DNA of 64,000 nt from Paenibacillus naphthalenovorans (lineage in GTDB: Bacteria; Bacillota; Bacilli; Paenibacillales; NBRC-103111), in contig NZ_FNDY01000022.1 in assembly GCF_900099895.1 (NCBI RefSeq), positions 1 through 64,000 on the forward strand. Reading direction: 5' to 3'. The stretch's first letter is position 1. Each line of letters starts with the position of its first letter. Position numbers and translations under genes: made by a program. Under the pieces are notes generated by a model. The model was not told where the DNA came from and did no database searches. It saw nothing but the letters and a program-made list of their open reading frames with translations. This document shows, piece after piece, positions 46,333-55,168 of this stretch.

Positions 46333-48235
46333 TTTGCTCCGCCAGCTTTGGACCGATACCAAGAGGCTTAAAGTCTTCAGGCTTGGCCTCTTTTATTTTT
46401 TTCAGGGAACCGAAATGCCTCAGCAGCGCTTTCCGCCGTTTCTCCCCAACGCCGGGCACGGCATCCAGCTGGGAAACGACCATCGACTTGGCCCTCGTTT
46501 CCCTGTGGAAGGTGATCGCGAATCGGTGCACTTCGTCCTGGATGCGCTGAAGCAAATAAAATTCCTGGCTGTCGCGCGGCAGGGGCACAACCTCGGCCGG
46601 ATCGCCCATAAGCAGCTGCGCGGTTTTGTGCTTGGCGTCTTTTACCAAACCGCAAACGGGTATAAAGAGTCCGAGCTCGTTCTCAAGCACGTCCACCGCA
46701 GCAGCGATATGCCCCTTTCCGCCGTCAATGACAACGAGATCCGGCAGCGGCAGACCTTCCTTCAGCACCCGTTCATAGCGGCGCCTTACTACCTCGCGCA
46801 TCGTTTCATAGTCGTCCGGTCCCTTTACCGTGCGTATTTTGTACTTGCGGTATTCCTTACGGTCCGGCTTGCCGTCCGTAAATACAACCATCGCCGATAC
46901 GGGGTCCGAGCCTTGAATGTTGGAGTTATCGAACGCCTCGATGCGCCGTACGACGCCCGTGCCCAAATAGCGGCCTAGGTTCTCCACCGCCTTGACCGTA
47001 CGCTCCTCATCCCGTTCAATCAAACGGAATTTTTCTTCAAGCGCAACCCGGGCATTCTCGCAAGCCATATCCACCATATTCTTCTTCAGGCCCCGGCGCG
47101 GAATATGCACCTTTACCTTCAGCCAGCTTTCAAGCGCCTCCTTGATTTCGACTTTGGCCGCCACTTCATGTTCTTCCGATTCAGCATCGGAGAAGCCGGC
47201 CTTATGCTCCGCTTTCCCGGCAGGATCGCCTGCTTCTTCCTGCTTCTGCCCCGCTCCCCACGCCGGCAGGAAGACTTCCTTCGGCAGCGCCGGATTCTCG
47301 CTGTAGTACTGCGTCACGAAAGTGAGGAAGTCTTCATCCGCCTCGCCATAATATGGAAAGAGAGAGGCGTGGCGTTCGATCAGCTTGCCTTGGCGCATGT
47401 ACAGGATTTGCACACACATCCAGCCTTTGTCTACGGCAAACCCGAATATGTCCCGGTCCACGGTATCCGTTGTCGTAATTTTCTGCTTTTCCATCACGGC
47501 ATCGATTTGCAGAATATGATCACGGAGTTCCTTTGCCCGCTCGAAGTTCAGCTCCTCTGCCGCTTCGTTCATTTTACGAGTCAGCTCCGCCTTGATGGCA
47601 TGATGTCCGCCGTTTAAGAAACGGCTGATCTCTTGGACCATCTTGTCATACGTATCCTGCTCCACCTCATATTCGCAGGGGGCGATACATTGGCCAAGAT
47701 GGTAATACAAGCATACCCGGTCCGGAAGCGTCTTGCATTTGCGCAGCGGGTACAACCGGTCCAGCAGCTTCTTCGTCTCCTGTGCCGCAAAGGCGTTCGG
47801 GTAGGGTCCGAAATATTTGGCTTTATCCTTCAGTACCCGGCGGGTCACCTCAAGCCGCGGATGCTTTTCATTCGTAATTTTAATATATGGAAACGATTTG
47901 TCGTCCTTAAGCAGAACGTTATATCGCGGAAAATACGTTTTAATCAGGTTGGCCTCAAGAATGAGCGCCTCCACATTGCTGGCCGTAACAATGTATTCGA
48001 AGTCGACGACCTCATTGACCATCAACTGCGTCTTCACGGTATGACTGCCGGTAAAATAGGATCGCAGCCGGTTGCGCAGCACTTTTGCTTTGCCGACATA
48101 AATGACGGTGCCCTCCCGGTTTTTCATCAAATAACAGCCGGGCTGCTCCGGTACGAGCGACAGCTTGTTTTTGATGGCTTCCAGCGTCTTCTTCCGTTCC
48201 TGTAGGTGATGGGCTCCCCCTTCGTGCTCGGTCAT
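46244..48235 (-). CDS. uvrC: Excinuclease ABC subunit C
   Basis: 663 aa. Makes both incisions in nucleotide excision repair with UvrB. N-terminal GIY-YIG nuclease ([35 protein letters not shown]), central UVR UvrB-binding helix pair, C-terminal RNase H-like nuclease ([30 protein letters not shown]) and helix-hairpin-helix ([20 protein letters not shown]). ATG at 48235 with AAAGGAGG 7 nt upstream. Its 3' end overlaps the convergent CPBP gene by 89 nt. Confidence 0.96.
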   Translation of the reverse strand: MTEHEGGAHHLQERKKTLEAIKNKLSLVPEQPGCYLMKNREGTVIYVGKAKVLRNRLRSYFTGSHTVKTQLMVNEVVDFEYIVTASNVEALILEANLIKTYFPRYNVLLKDDKSFPYIKITNEKHPRLEVTRRVLKDKAKYFGPYPNAFAAQETKKLLDRLYPLRKCKTLPDRVCLYYHLGQCIAPCEYEVEQDTYDKMVQEISRFLNGGHHAIKAELTRKMNEAAEELNFERAKELRDHILQIDAVMEKQKITTTDTVDRDIFGFAVDKGWMCVQILYMRQGKLIERHASLFPYYGEADEDFLTFVTQYYSENPALPKEVFLPAWGAGQKQEEAGDPAGKAEHKAGFSDAESEEHEVAAKVEIKEALESWLKVKVHIPRRGLKKNMVDMACENARVALEEKFRLIERDEERTVKAVENLGRYLGTGVVRRIEAFDNSNIQGSDPVSAMVVFTDGKPDRKEYRKYKIRTVKGPDDYETMREVVRRRYERVLKEGLPLPDLVVIDGGKGHIAAAVDVLENELGLFIPVCGLVKDAKHKTAQLLMGDPAEVVPLPRDSQEFYLLQRIQDEVHRFAITFHRETRAKSMVVSQLDAVPGVGEKRRKALLRHFGSLKKIKEAKPEDFKPLGIGPKLAEQIITALNGRSQGADSDPAKDSAGETTGAVD

Positions 48236-48254
48236 CTGCGCTCCTCCTTTCCAT

Positions 48255-48295
48255 AACAAAAAGCTCTTTTTCCAGCATAGCAGAAAAAGAGCTTT
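48255..48295. terminator. Intrinsic terminator after trxA
   Basis: AAAAAGCTCTTTTT and AAAAAGAGCTTTTT form a 14-bp stem around a 12-nt loop. It can act on both strands and separates trxA from uvrC. Confidence 0.9.
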
Positions 48296-48323
48296 TTCGT
48301 CACCTTACTCGCCTGCTGCCAAT

Positions 48324-48641
48324 TTATTGATAGCGGCTCAGTACGTTTTTCAGGGCATCCTTGGACTGGAAGCCGACAACCTTGTCCACCGGCTGTCCGT
48401 CCTTGAACACAATCAGCGTAGGAATACTCATAACGCCAAAACGGGAAGCGGACTCCGGATTGTCATCCACGTTCACCTTGGCGATTTTTACACTGTCGCC
48501 GATTTCTTTATCCAGCTCCTCAAGTACAGGAGCGATCATTTTGCAAGGACCGCACCAAGGAGCCCAGAAGTCTACTAGAACCGTACCGGATCCTTCTACT
48601 TCATTAGTAAAGGATTGGTCAGTAACATTTACGATTGCCAT
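48324..48641 (-). CDS. trxA: Thioredoxin
   Basis: 105 aa disulfide reductase, cytosolic, recycled by thioredoxin reductase. Active site FWAPWCGPCKM, cis-Pro in MSIPTLIVFKDG, C-terminal FQSKDALKNVL. Length is standard. Its own promoter is visible, and AAAGGAG is ~12 nt from the ATG. Located upstream of uvrC but separated by a strong terminator. Confidence 0.97.
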   Translation of the reverse strand: MAIVNVTDQSFTNEVEGSGTVLVDFWAPWCGPCKMIAPVLEELDKEIGDSVKIAKVNVDDNPESASRFGVMSIPTLIVFKDGQPVDKVVGFQSKDALKNVLSRYQ

Positions 48642-48683
48642 ATTTTATATATTCTCCTTTCGGTTTGGTATGCCAACATGTAA

Positions 48684-48711
48684 AGTATACCACATCACGG
48701 CCCTTTTTCAA
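48684..48711 (-). promoter_or_regulatory. SigA-type promoter of trxA
   Basis: Minus strand -35 TTGAAA (48711-48706), 16-nt spacer, -10 TATACT (48689-48684). Confidence 0.75.
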
Positions 48712-48748
48712 CCGCGCTAAAGTTTGCATAATTGTCACTTTCACGTTC

Positions 48749-48778
48749 TTTACAATTCCTTCGAAAGTTGGGTATACT
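48749..48778 (+). promoter_or_regulatory. Promoter of the yqzM-like gene
   Basis: -35 TTTACA (48749-48754), 18-nt spacer, -10 TATACT (48773-48778). Confidence 0.6.
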
Positions 48779-48824
48779 GTCTTTATATATGCACCCCGGC
48801 TAATTGCCGAAGGAGGAAAGGGAC

Positions 48825-48971
48825 ATGAACGATCCGAAACATCCGGAGCTGCACGTATACGAAGAAGGACGCGACGATTTGATGGATACGGCCATGGGCT
48901 TTGGCGTATTCTTTATCGTTCTTATCGGAATCGCGGTAGTGGCTACCGTTGTCTCCGTTTTGGTGAAGTAA
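48825..48971 (+). CDS. YqzM-like small membrane protein
   Basis: 48 aa: a polar N-terminus (MNDPKHPELHVYEEGRDDLM) and a single hydrophobic helix from about residue 24 (FGVFFIVLIGIAVVATVVSV). GGAGGAAAGG lies 5-10 nt before the ATG and a promoter and strong terminator frame the gene, so it is a genuine short gene. The pattern is that of YqzM proteins of Bacilli; function unknown. Confidence 0.75.
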   Translation: MNDPKHPELHVYEEGRDDLMDTAMGFGVFFIVLIGIAVVATVVSVLVK

Positions 48972-49004
48972 TTTCTCATTAGACAAGTTAGTTTTCCCAA
49001 AGCC

Positions 49005-49048
49005 AAAAGCCCTTCTCGACGTCTGCATGACGCGAGAAGGGCTTTTTT
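49005..49048. terminator. Bidirectional intrinsic terminator
   Basis: AAAAGCCCTTCTCG and CGAGAAGGGCTTTTTT pair around a ~12-nt loop; shared by the yqzM-like gene and dnaI. Confidence 0.92.
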
Positions 49049-49069
49049 ACCTTTTTTATAAGCGGCCGC

Positions 49070-50023
49070 TTATTGCAAGCCCCGTTTATTCGTTCCATTC
49101 ACCATGACCACGTCGACAAAATGCCGGATGCGATCCATGATTCTCTGCCCTTTGTACTCCTCGTCTCCATCCTTACTGGTGAAGCTGAAATGCTTCTCCA
49201 ACGAGGTTAAATCCAGATTAGAGGTAAAGAACGTCGGCTTGCGGTTCATCCGGTAATTGAGAATCGCTCCCATCACATGGTCGCGCAGCCACGGATTCAG
49301 GTTCTCCGCGCCGATGTCGTCAAATACCAGCAGATCCGTTTCCTTGAGCACATCAATCGTTTCCTTCAGCTTCAGCGGTTCCTGGAACATCGACTTCAAA
49401 TCCTCGGCAAAATCCGGCATGTACACAATGGCTCCCGTATATCCGTCTTTGGCCAGCTCATAAAGCAGGTAACACATTAAGAAGGTTTTTCCTGTTCCGA
49501 ACGCCCCTGCCAGGTAAAGCCCCTTCGGTTGCAGCCCGTTTTCCCGCACCTGGAAAATATAATCCATCACCTGCCCGACAGCTTCTTCACGATCGGGGTC
49601 CTTGCCCAGAATCTCCAATGACGAATAACCTTCCGACAGCGCCCGCTCATCTACATAGAAGCTGCGAATGCGGCTGCGTACCGCCTCTTGCGTTGACCTT
49701 GCGATAAACTTTTTGCAGGCCACCTTCTGATCGTGGATGCGGATCCGATCTTCCGCCGCCTCCACCGTCAGTATTGAGTAATGACCTTCAAAATCGTTCG
49801 GACAGCGGTCCAGGCCCGGACAATTGGAACAGTTGTTATATTCCGTCACATATTGGTGCAGCTTATTTAAATTCAGCTTCATCGTCTGAAGATCAAGCTC
49901 CGGATATTTTTGTCTCAGCTTCACGATGAGCGGGTCCTTTGCCACCTGCTGTAACTTTTCATCCGCCTGTTTTAACAACTGTCGTCCCTGCATGCCGCGC
50001 AGCAACTCTCCTAACGATTCCAC
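49070..50023 (-). CDS. dnaI: Primosomal protein DnaI (helicase loader)
   Basis: 317 aa AAA+ ATPase that loads the replicative helicase at oriC and at restart forks. N-terminal zinc-binding domain with CSNCPGLDRC, then Walker A AGAFGTGKTFLM, Walker B DLLVFDDIGAEN, sensor I PTFFTSNLDL and arginine finger near RIMDRIRHFV. The GTG at 50023 is favoured because the GTG three codons earlier abuts the GGGGAGG site. It follows dnaB by 46 nt as in B. subtilis. Confidence 0.94.
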   Translation of the reverse strand: MESLGELLRGMQGRQLLKQADEKLQQVAKDPLIVKLRQKYPELDLQTMKLNLNKLHQYVTEYNNCSNCPGLDRCPNDFEGHYSILTVEAAEDRIRIHDQKVACKKFIARSTQEAVRSRIRSFYVDERALSEGYSSLEILGKDPDREEAVGQVMDYIFQVRENGLQPKGLYLAGAFGTGKTFLMCYLLYELAKDGYTGAIVYMPDFAEDLKSMFQEPLKLKETIDVLKETDLLVFDDIGAENLNPWLRDHVMGAILNYRMNRKPTFFTSNLDLTSLEKHFSFTSKDGDEEYKGQRIMDRIRHFVDVVMVNGTNKRGLQ

Positions 50024-50069
50024 CGGCTTCACCTCCCCATGGTTTCCGATTCATTGACCGGACTAAAGC

Positions 50070-51575
50070 CTACCGCTGTCCGTCCAGCTGCTGAGCTTTT
50101 CTGCGGAGCGTCTCACGTTCAGCTTCCGTTAACCGTTTGACGTTAGGCGCATCCTTGACGATCGGGATAACCGGCTTCTGGCGCCCTCCTGCCCGGCTTC
50201 CCCTTGCCGCTGCAGCGCCCCTGCCTCTTGGGCTTTGCGCATCGCGAGACGCTTTCTTGTCCGTATATTTCATCTGCTCGCGTATGTATTGCACCGCTTG
50301 TTCGAACGAGTTCACCTGTTTCCCCAGCATATCCGTCACGCTGAATTCAATGGATGCCCTTGACCAGGATCGTTTATTTACATAGATATAATGAATGAGC
50401 ACATTGATGACTTCTTCACGCAAGCCGTAATTCAAATCGACCTTTGCCAGCGTATCGAGCAAACCGTCCGGTACCGAACCCTTCGAAAAAATTTTTTCCA
50501 GCAGGAACGTATAGGGCTCATTACGCAAAATGTAATTATACTGATGCTGGTTGCATTCGCCTTGAAAAATATCGGGCACGTCCAGATAATATTCCATTTC
50601 GACGATGTTGTCCCCCGATTCCGGGCCTTCGCCGCCGCGGTTCAATTCACCCTGCCTGTCGGTCAATTTGGCCAGCAAACGGGTACGGTCGTCGCTTCGT
50701 TTCTTATCCGCCCGGAAGATCTGATTCGCTTTATGCTGAAGCAGTTCCAGCACCACCCGGCCCTCTTCATCAAACACGCCATCCTCATCCAGTAAGCGGC
50801 AGACGTCCGTCAGGTGTAAATTATACTTTTTGGCCACAAAATTAATGGTTGCCATTTGCTCTGTTTCGTATTTGAGCCTCTCCACGTACTCCCGGTTTAT
50901 GGATTCGCGCGGGAAATGCATGATGATGTCGGCATATTGATAGCCCTTGTACGTGACTTCCGGCTTCCCTTCCGCAGGTTCAGACGCGGCGGATTCGAAG
51001 AAAGCCTGCTCCAGCTCATAATCGACCACCTGTGTGTTGAGCCGGAACAGCTCGTAGAAGGGCACGGATAAATTCTCCGTATTGGCATTCTTCAGTTCGT
51101 CAGGCTCCGGCCGCACCAGCTCGTCCCGAAGCGCAAAGACCGCATACTTGCCGACCTTATCCCGCAGCAGCAGCGTCAAATGCTGGTTGCGGAAAAATTC
51201 CGCCGGCGTATGGGGCGCATACAGCGTATATTCATATACATAGTCCTCCGAAGCCGCCGCAAACCGGCGGGAGGTCTTCAGAAGCCCTACCGCCTCGAGA
51301 CGCGAGGTCTGTTCAATAAAGAGCTTTCTGCCCCGCTCTCCCGCCTCCAGCTCCAGCGCCAAGAACAGCTTGCGCTGCTGCTCCACCTCGGAGCAGCCTG
51401 TTTTGTCGGCCGGCAGCTGCTGAAACAGCGTATGGTATATGCTCAGGGCATACGCCCCGACCATAGGCTGGTAGACGGCGGTCAGCATCTTGTAATCCAG
51501 GCTGCTCAGCGCGAAATCCCGTACGACATAGAAACGGTGGTATTCGGAAAAATGCAGCAAATTCGTTATTCGCAT
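50070..51575 (-). CDS. dnaB: Replication initiation and membrane attachment protein DnaB
   Basis: 501 aa (B. subtilis DnaB is ~470). Two DDBH-type helical domains: N-terminal HRFYVVRDFALSSLDYKMLTAVYQPMVGAY..., and C-terminal from ~330 (PDIFQGECNQHQYNYILRNEPYTF; LREEVINVLIHYIY). It helps DnaI load the helicase with DnaD at the origin. The tail is Arg/Gly/Ala-rich (GRGAAAARGSRAGGRQKP), probably flexible. An ATG with GGAG 10 nt upstream. First gene of the dnaB-dnaI pair. Confidence 0.92.
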   Translation of the reverse strand: MRITNLLHFSEYHRFYVVRDFALSSLDYKMLTAVYQPMVGAYALSIYHTLFQQLPADKTGCSEVEQQRKLFLALELEAGERGRKLFIEQTSRLEAVGLLKTSRRFAAASEDYVYEYTLYAPHTPAEFFRNQHLTLLLRDKVGKYAVFALRDELVRPEPDELKNANTENLSVPFYELFRLNTQVVDYELEQAFFESAASEPAEGKPEVTYKGYQYADIIMHFPRESINREYVERLKYETEQMATINFVAKKYNLHLTDVCRLLDEDGVFDEEGRVVLELLQHKANQIFRADKKRSDDRTRLLAKLTDRQGELNRGGEGPESGDNIVEMEYYLDVPDIFQGECNQHQYNYILRNEPYTFLLEKIFSKGSVPDGLLDTLAKVDLNYGLREEVINVLIHYIYVNKRSWSRASIEFSVTDMLGKQVNSFEQAVQYIREQMKYTDKKASRDAQSPRGRGAAAARGSRAGGRQKPVIPIVKDAPNVKRLTEAERETLRRKAQQLDGQR

Positions 51576-51742
51576 TCGTTCAAAGCTCCATCCGTGTTGC
51601 GAGTCTTACTCTCCATTTTACCACAGGAATCGACAACATGTGTAGATGAAAAAGAAGGCTCTGCTCTGGATGGCGTGGCTGAAGTGCCAGGGTGGCTGCC
51701 GGCGTTCCGCTGCGAGCTCGTGTTACCTGCCTCCGGCCGCTC

Positions 51743-51799
51743 TTGAAATCAGGTTCTTCTTATTATTAACTTACGTAGCAGTTAGAACCCGATTTCAAA
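51743..51799. repeat. Inverted repeat, possibly a small interspersed element
   Basis: TTGAAATCAGGTTCT at the left and AGAACCCGATTTCAA at the right pair at 14 of 15 positions around a ~27-nt AT-rich loop. Weaker symmetry (GCGGC/GCCGC, CTGCC/GGCAG) extends outwards for another ~40 nt on each side. No transposase is present. Confidence 0.5.
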
Positions 51800-51856
51800 G
51801 GCGGCACGTAAACTCTCCGGCAGTTACACGGCTCTCCGCTTCACACCAAACCACCT

Positions 51857-51892
51857 TAAAAAACGTAAGCCCCGCCAAAATGGCAGGGCCTT
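51857..51892 (-). terminator. Intrinsic terminator of the yuiB-like gene
   Basis: On the minus strand GGCCCTGCC and GGCGGGGCT pair around ATTTT, then TACGTTTTTT. Confidence 0.8.
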
Positions 51893-51947
51893 GAGGGGGG
51901 ATAAGCAGGAAAATCAAAGCGACAAAATATCAGAAGCATCAAGGAGT

Positions 51948-52232
51948 TTAAAACATTTTGTAGCCTTTTTGCCGAAGAGATTTGATCGTGGAGCCGCTGA
52001 CGATGGCGCCGGCTAATCCGCCGATCGCAGGTATATAATCGACAATCGAGTACTCTGCAAGGTTCGCGCCAAGCGAACCGGTACCCCATTCCCAATAAAT
52101 GACCAACCCGATGACCAGTACGATATATCCGTAAATGGGAAACCATGTCGTTTTCATCAGCATGTTTAGTATAAAACCGAGTCCGAAGAAAAGCACGAAC
52201 AACAGCATCGTAACGATAATTAATTGAAGCAA
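51948..52232 (-). CDS. yuiB: YuiB-like membrane protein
   Basis: About 94 aa with three hydrophobic segments. The C-terminal GLAGAIVSGSTIKSLRQKGYKMF and the central LNMLMKTTWFPIYGY match YuiB of B. subtilis, which in that genome lies near the NADH dehydrogenase-like genes yumB and yumC, as here. Function is unknown. The start is uncertain: TTG at 52232 with AAGGGG 9 nt upstream is chosen; ATG at 52277 has no ribosome-binding site. Confidence 0.75.
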   Translation of the reverse strand: MLQLIIVTMLLFVLFFGLGFILNMLMKTTWFPIYGYIVLVIGLVIYWEWGTGSLGANLAEYSIVDYIPAIGGLAGAIVSGSTIKSLRQKGYKMF

Positions 52233-52461
52233 TCCGGACAACCCCTTTCTTTTCGCACACAACGCAGGCTTTTCCATTCTATTTTATAATAAACAGGAGT
52301 GCCCGGTAAAGTGAACGGTGACTGAACAGAGAATTTGGACACAAATCGTTCGCTGTTTTGTCACGGTCTGTCATTTGCCCTTTATTACCGATTTCGTTAC
52401 AATGAAACAAGCAACCTCAAAATTATATCATAAATGTTCCAATATAAAGGAGTTGTATATC

Positions 52462-53208
52462 ATGAGTGAAGCCGTTTCTACATTGGAAGGCTGGTACTGC
52501 CTGCACGATTTCCGCGCCATCGACTGGAATGCCTGGAAGAGCCTGACGGACCAGGAGAGAGCCCGCGCAGAGGATGAGCTGTACACCTTGCTGCGCCAGT
52601 ACCAGAATACGGAAGACCAAAAGCAGGGAAGCACCGCTTTTTACTCCATCGTCGGACAAAAAGCCGATTTTGTGTTCATGCACCTGCGCGAAACGCTCGA
52701 AGAGCTGAACGAGCTTGAAACCGCGTTTAACAAAACGTTATTCGCTCAAGTTACAATACCGACCTATTCCTATGTTTCAATTGTAGAACTTGGCGGCTAC
52801 ATGGCCAAACCCGGATCGGACCCGATGCAGGATCCCGAAATTCTCGCCCGTTTGAAACCGATCCTTCCAAAAGCAAAACATATCTGCTTCTACCCGATGA
52901 ACAAGCGCCGTGAAGGCAATGACAACTGGTACATGCTGTCTACCGAAGAGCGCCGCAACTTTATGCGGAACCATGGCATGATCGGCCGTAATTATGCAGG
53001 CAAAATCAAGCAAATTATCTGCGGCTCCATCGGTTTGGACGATTGGGAATGGGGAGTTACCCTGTTTGCGGATGACGCGCTTCAATTCAAGAAGATCGTC
53101 TATGAAATGCGTTTTGACGAAACGAGCGCACGCTTCGGCGAGTTCGGCGAATTTTATGTCGGAAATCTGCTGGATAAAGACAAAATGGAAGCGATGCTGA
53201 AGCTATAG
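52462..53208 (+). CDS. hemQ: Coproheme decarboxylase HemQ (chlorite dismutase-like)
   Basis: 248 aa. Converts coproheme III to heme b, the last step of the Gram-positive coproporphyrin-dependent heme pathway. Recognised from [47 protein letters not shown] (with the reactive Tyr), [17 protein letters not shown] with the proximal His, and [13 protein letters not shown]. The family's flexible insertion is present. ATG at 52462 with AAAGGAG 9 nt upstream; a much longer frame upstream is not family-like. Confidence 0.95.
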   Translation: MSEAVSTLEGWYCLHDFRAIDWNAWKSLTDQERARAEDELYTLLRQYQNTEDQKQGSTAFYSIVGQKADFVFMHLRETLEELNELETAFNKTLFAQVTIPTYSYVSIVELGGYMAKPGSDPMQDPEILARLKPILPKAKHICFYPMNKRREGNDNWYMLSTEERRNFMRNHGMIGRNYAGKIKQIICGSIGLDDWEWGVTLFADDALQFKKIVYEMRFDETSARFGEFGEFYVGNLLDKDKMEAMLKL

Positions 53209-53225
53209 GCCCGGCATTCCTGAAT

Positions 53226-53287
53226 ACAGCCGACAAAAAACCTTATCGCGCACGGTTCCTAACTCATACCGGGCTGCGATAAGGTTA
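53226..53287 (-). terminator. Intrinsic terminator of the ndh operon
   Basis: AACCTTATCGC and GCGATAAGGTT are perfect 11-nt arms with a long loop; on the minus strand six Ts follow. Confidence 0.85.
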
Positions 53288-53293
53288 TATTGG

Positions 53294-53569
53294 TCAATCT
53301 TCATCATCGTCCGCTGTCAAACGCGCCAGTTCTTTTTCAAGCTCTTTACGGCGAAGGTATTCTTCCGTATCCCGGTCGCGCTGCCGCGACTTCTCTTTCA
53401 GCCGCTCGATGGCGGGAAGAATCAAAATATCGATTTCCTTCTGTACCGTATGAACCAGATCGTAGCGCTCTTGCGATTCCAAATAATGGCCGACGTCCAT
53501 CAGCGCATTGTACCGGTCAAGCTCATCCCGCGTCAGAAGTCCCCGAACTTGAACGCTGCAGTGTCTCAC
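53294..53569 (-). CDS. Small coiled-coil hypothetical protein downstream of ndh
   Basis: 91 aa, not recognised. The C-terminal half is highly charged and helical (IERLKEKSRQRDRDTEEYLRR), ending in an acidic DDDED. GTG start with GGAAAG about 9 nt upstream, only 3 nt after the ndh stop, so the two are translationally linked. It may be an accessory or regulatory partner of the dehydrogenase, which is a guess based only on position. Confidence 0.7.
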   Translation of the reverse strand: MRHCSVQVRGLLTRDELDRYNALMDVGHYLESQERYDLVHTVQKEIDILILPAIERLKEKSRQRDRDTEEYLRRKELEKELARLTADDDED

Positions 53570-53572
53570 GAT

Positions 53573-54763
53573 TTAAAACTTTCCTTTCCTAATGACCAGC
53601 GAAATTCCGCCGATGATGTACAGGTAACGCAAATCGATGATTTTCTTCATGATGGCGGCGATTCCGCCTTTAATTTTCTTTGAACCGACAATCCCGATCG
53701 CTTCGCCGCGGCCGAGGGACGCCACTGTACCTTTAGGTTTGTATTCAAATTTCTTCAGCTCGGAGCCGCGGATTTGAGCAACCAGATTGCTTGCGCACAC
53801 TTCGGCCTGTTGCATCGAAATTTGCGCCGTTGGCGGATACGGACGGCCTTCTGGATTCATTACAATGGAGCAATCGCCCAGGACGTACACATGGTCATAG
53901 CCTGGCGCACGCAGCGTCTCATCCACTTTAATGCGGCCGCGCATCGTTTCGAAACCAGCTTCATCCAGCAGGTGATTACCGCGGATACCGCCGGTCCAAA
54001 TGACCGTGGAGGACTTGATTTCCTCGCCCGTTGCCAGCACGACGCCTTCCGGCGTGCACTCTTTGATCGCTGTAGCGATTTTGAACGTCACACCTTTTTT
54101 CTGCAGAACTTCCATCGCGTACTCGACCAGCTCCGGATCAAAGCCCGGCAGTGCGGTCGGCGCCGCTTCAACGTTATAAATTTTAACAAGGGAAGGATCC
54201 ACGTCGAATTCCTTGCACAGCTGAGGTATGCGGTCAGCCAGCTCGCCGACAAATTCGATCCCCGTAAACCCTGCTCCGCCGACGACAAAAGTCAAGTAAT
54301 CGGTACGGGAAGGTTCACGCTTGAACTTGGCGAACTGGTATTCGATATGCTCGCGAATGAGGCGCACGCTGTTGATCGAGCGAATGTTCATTGCATATTC
54401 CTTCAAACCCGGAATCCCGAACGTTTCCGGTTCGCCGCCTAGACCGATGACCAAATAGTCGTACGAGAGCGTTCCTTCTTCAAGAATGACCTTCTTCTCC
54501 TGCGGACGAATCTGAACGACCGTGGATTTCACAAAGTCAATTTTAAACTCGTCGATGAGCTTCAAAATATTCACTCTTGCATTCTCGGGATTGTCCGTCC
54601 CTGCGGCCGGCATGTGCAGATGAGTTGTGATGTAATGGTAATCATGCTTGTTTACCAATGTGACATCCGCCTCATTATAATTCAACTCTTTTTGTAAGCG
54701 AATAGCCGTTACAATGCCTCCATACCCTGCGCCTAAAATGACTATTCTCGGAATTCGACTCAT
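53573..54763 (-). CDS. ndh: Type II NADH:quinone oxidoreductase
   Basis: 396 aa single-subunit, non-proton-pumping dehydrogenase (YumB/YjlD family), peripheral on the inner leaflet. FAD loop IVILGAGYGGIVTAIRLQK; NADH-binding region FVVGGAGFTGIEFVGELAD; VYVLGDCSIVMNPEGRPYPPTAQISMQQA closes the FAD site; a hydrophobic-basic C-terminus (KIIDLRYLYIIGGISLVIRKG) anchors it to the membrane. It passes electrons to menaquinone. ATG at 54763 with AAGGGA upstream. A Rex-like site overlaps its promoter. Confidence 0.93.
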   Translation of the reverse strand: MSRIPRIVILGAGYGGIVTAIRLQKELNYNEADVTLVNKHDYHYITTHLHMPAAGTDNPENARVNILKLIDEFKIDFVKSTVVQIRPQEKKVILEEGTLSYDYLVIGLGGEPETFGIPGLKEYAMNIRSINSVRLIREHIEYQFAKFKREPSRTDYLTFVVGGAGFTGIEFVGELADRIPQLCKEFDVDPSLVKIYNVEAAPTALPGFDPELVEYAMEVLQKKGVTFKIATAIKECTPEGVVLATGEEIKSSTVIWTGGIRGNHLLDEAGFETMRGRIKVDETLRAPGYDHVYVLGDCSIVMNPEGRPYPPTAQISMQQAEVCASNLVAQIRGSELKKFEYKPKGTVASLGRGEAIGIVGSKKIKGGIAAIMKKIIDLRYLYIIGGISLVIRKGKF

Positions 54764-54804
54764 GGCTTTATCCCTTCCATCCCGCATTTGCGTTGTATAT
54801 GTCT

Positions 54805-54832
54805 ATCATAGCGCTTGTGAAAAAATACACAA
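54805..54832 (-). promoter_or_regulatory. ndh promoter overlapped by a Rex-like operator
   Basis: Minus strand -35 TTGTGT (54832-54827), 16-nt spacer, -10 TATGAT (54810-54805). TTGTGAAAAAATACACAA at 54815-54832 matches the Rex box TTGTGAAnnnnTTCACAA at all but one fixed position. Rex represses respiratory genes until the NADH/NAD+ ratio rises. Confidence 0.75.
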
Positions 54833-55168
54833 GTTATACCAAAAATAGCTTCCATCTTTACTTTTTCCGTCGGAAAATGAAAGTATGAACGTTTAAAGCA
54901 TACGTGGTACAACAGTTTTAACCAATTCACAAAAATAATATAATTTTATGACTTAAATAGCAAGCCCTATTTTGGATAAAATAGTAGGAAAATCAGCAGA
55001 ATAATGGGGCATACGCCAGTAAGACACGCAAAAAATGTCGAAAGCTATACAAAAACTTTATCGGGCTAATCAATTAAATCACTCATTGAAAAGGGGATTT
55101 TTTATTTTCATACTACTGGACGTACGTTTATAATAAAAAGGATTGAACTTCGGAGGTGTTATTTTTTC
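54833..55168. other. AT-rich intergenic region between ndh and yumC
   Basis: No gene is seen. It holds a half Rex-like TTCACAA near 54936 and the yumC promoter region (TATAAT near 55130 with no clean -35). Otherwise featureless. Confidence 0.5.

Larger units (their letters stand above)
51576..51947. other. Intergenic region with long inverted repeat
   Basis: No gene is supported. A short plus-strand frame (51646-51894) has no ribosome-binding site and a composition unlike its neighbours. The notable content is the inverted repeat at 51743-51799 and the yuiB terminator at its right end. Confidence 0.6.

Noticed and set aside
51646-51894. 82-aa plus-strand frame beginning MKKKALLWMAW
   Set aside because: No RBS, Cys/Arg-rich random composition, contains the inverted repeat and overlaps a terminator.
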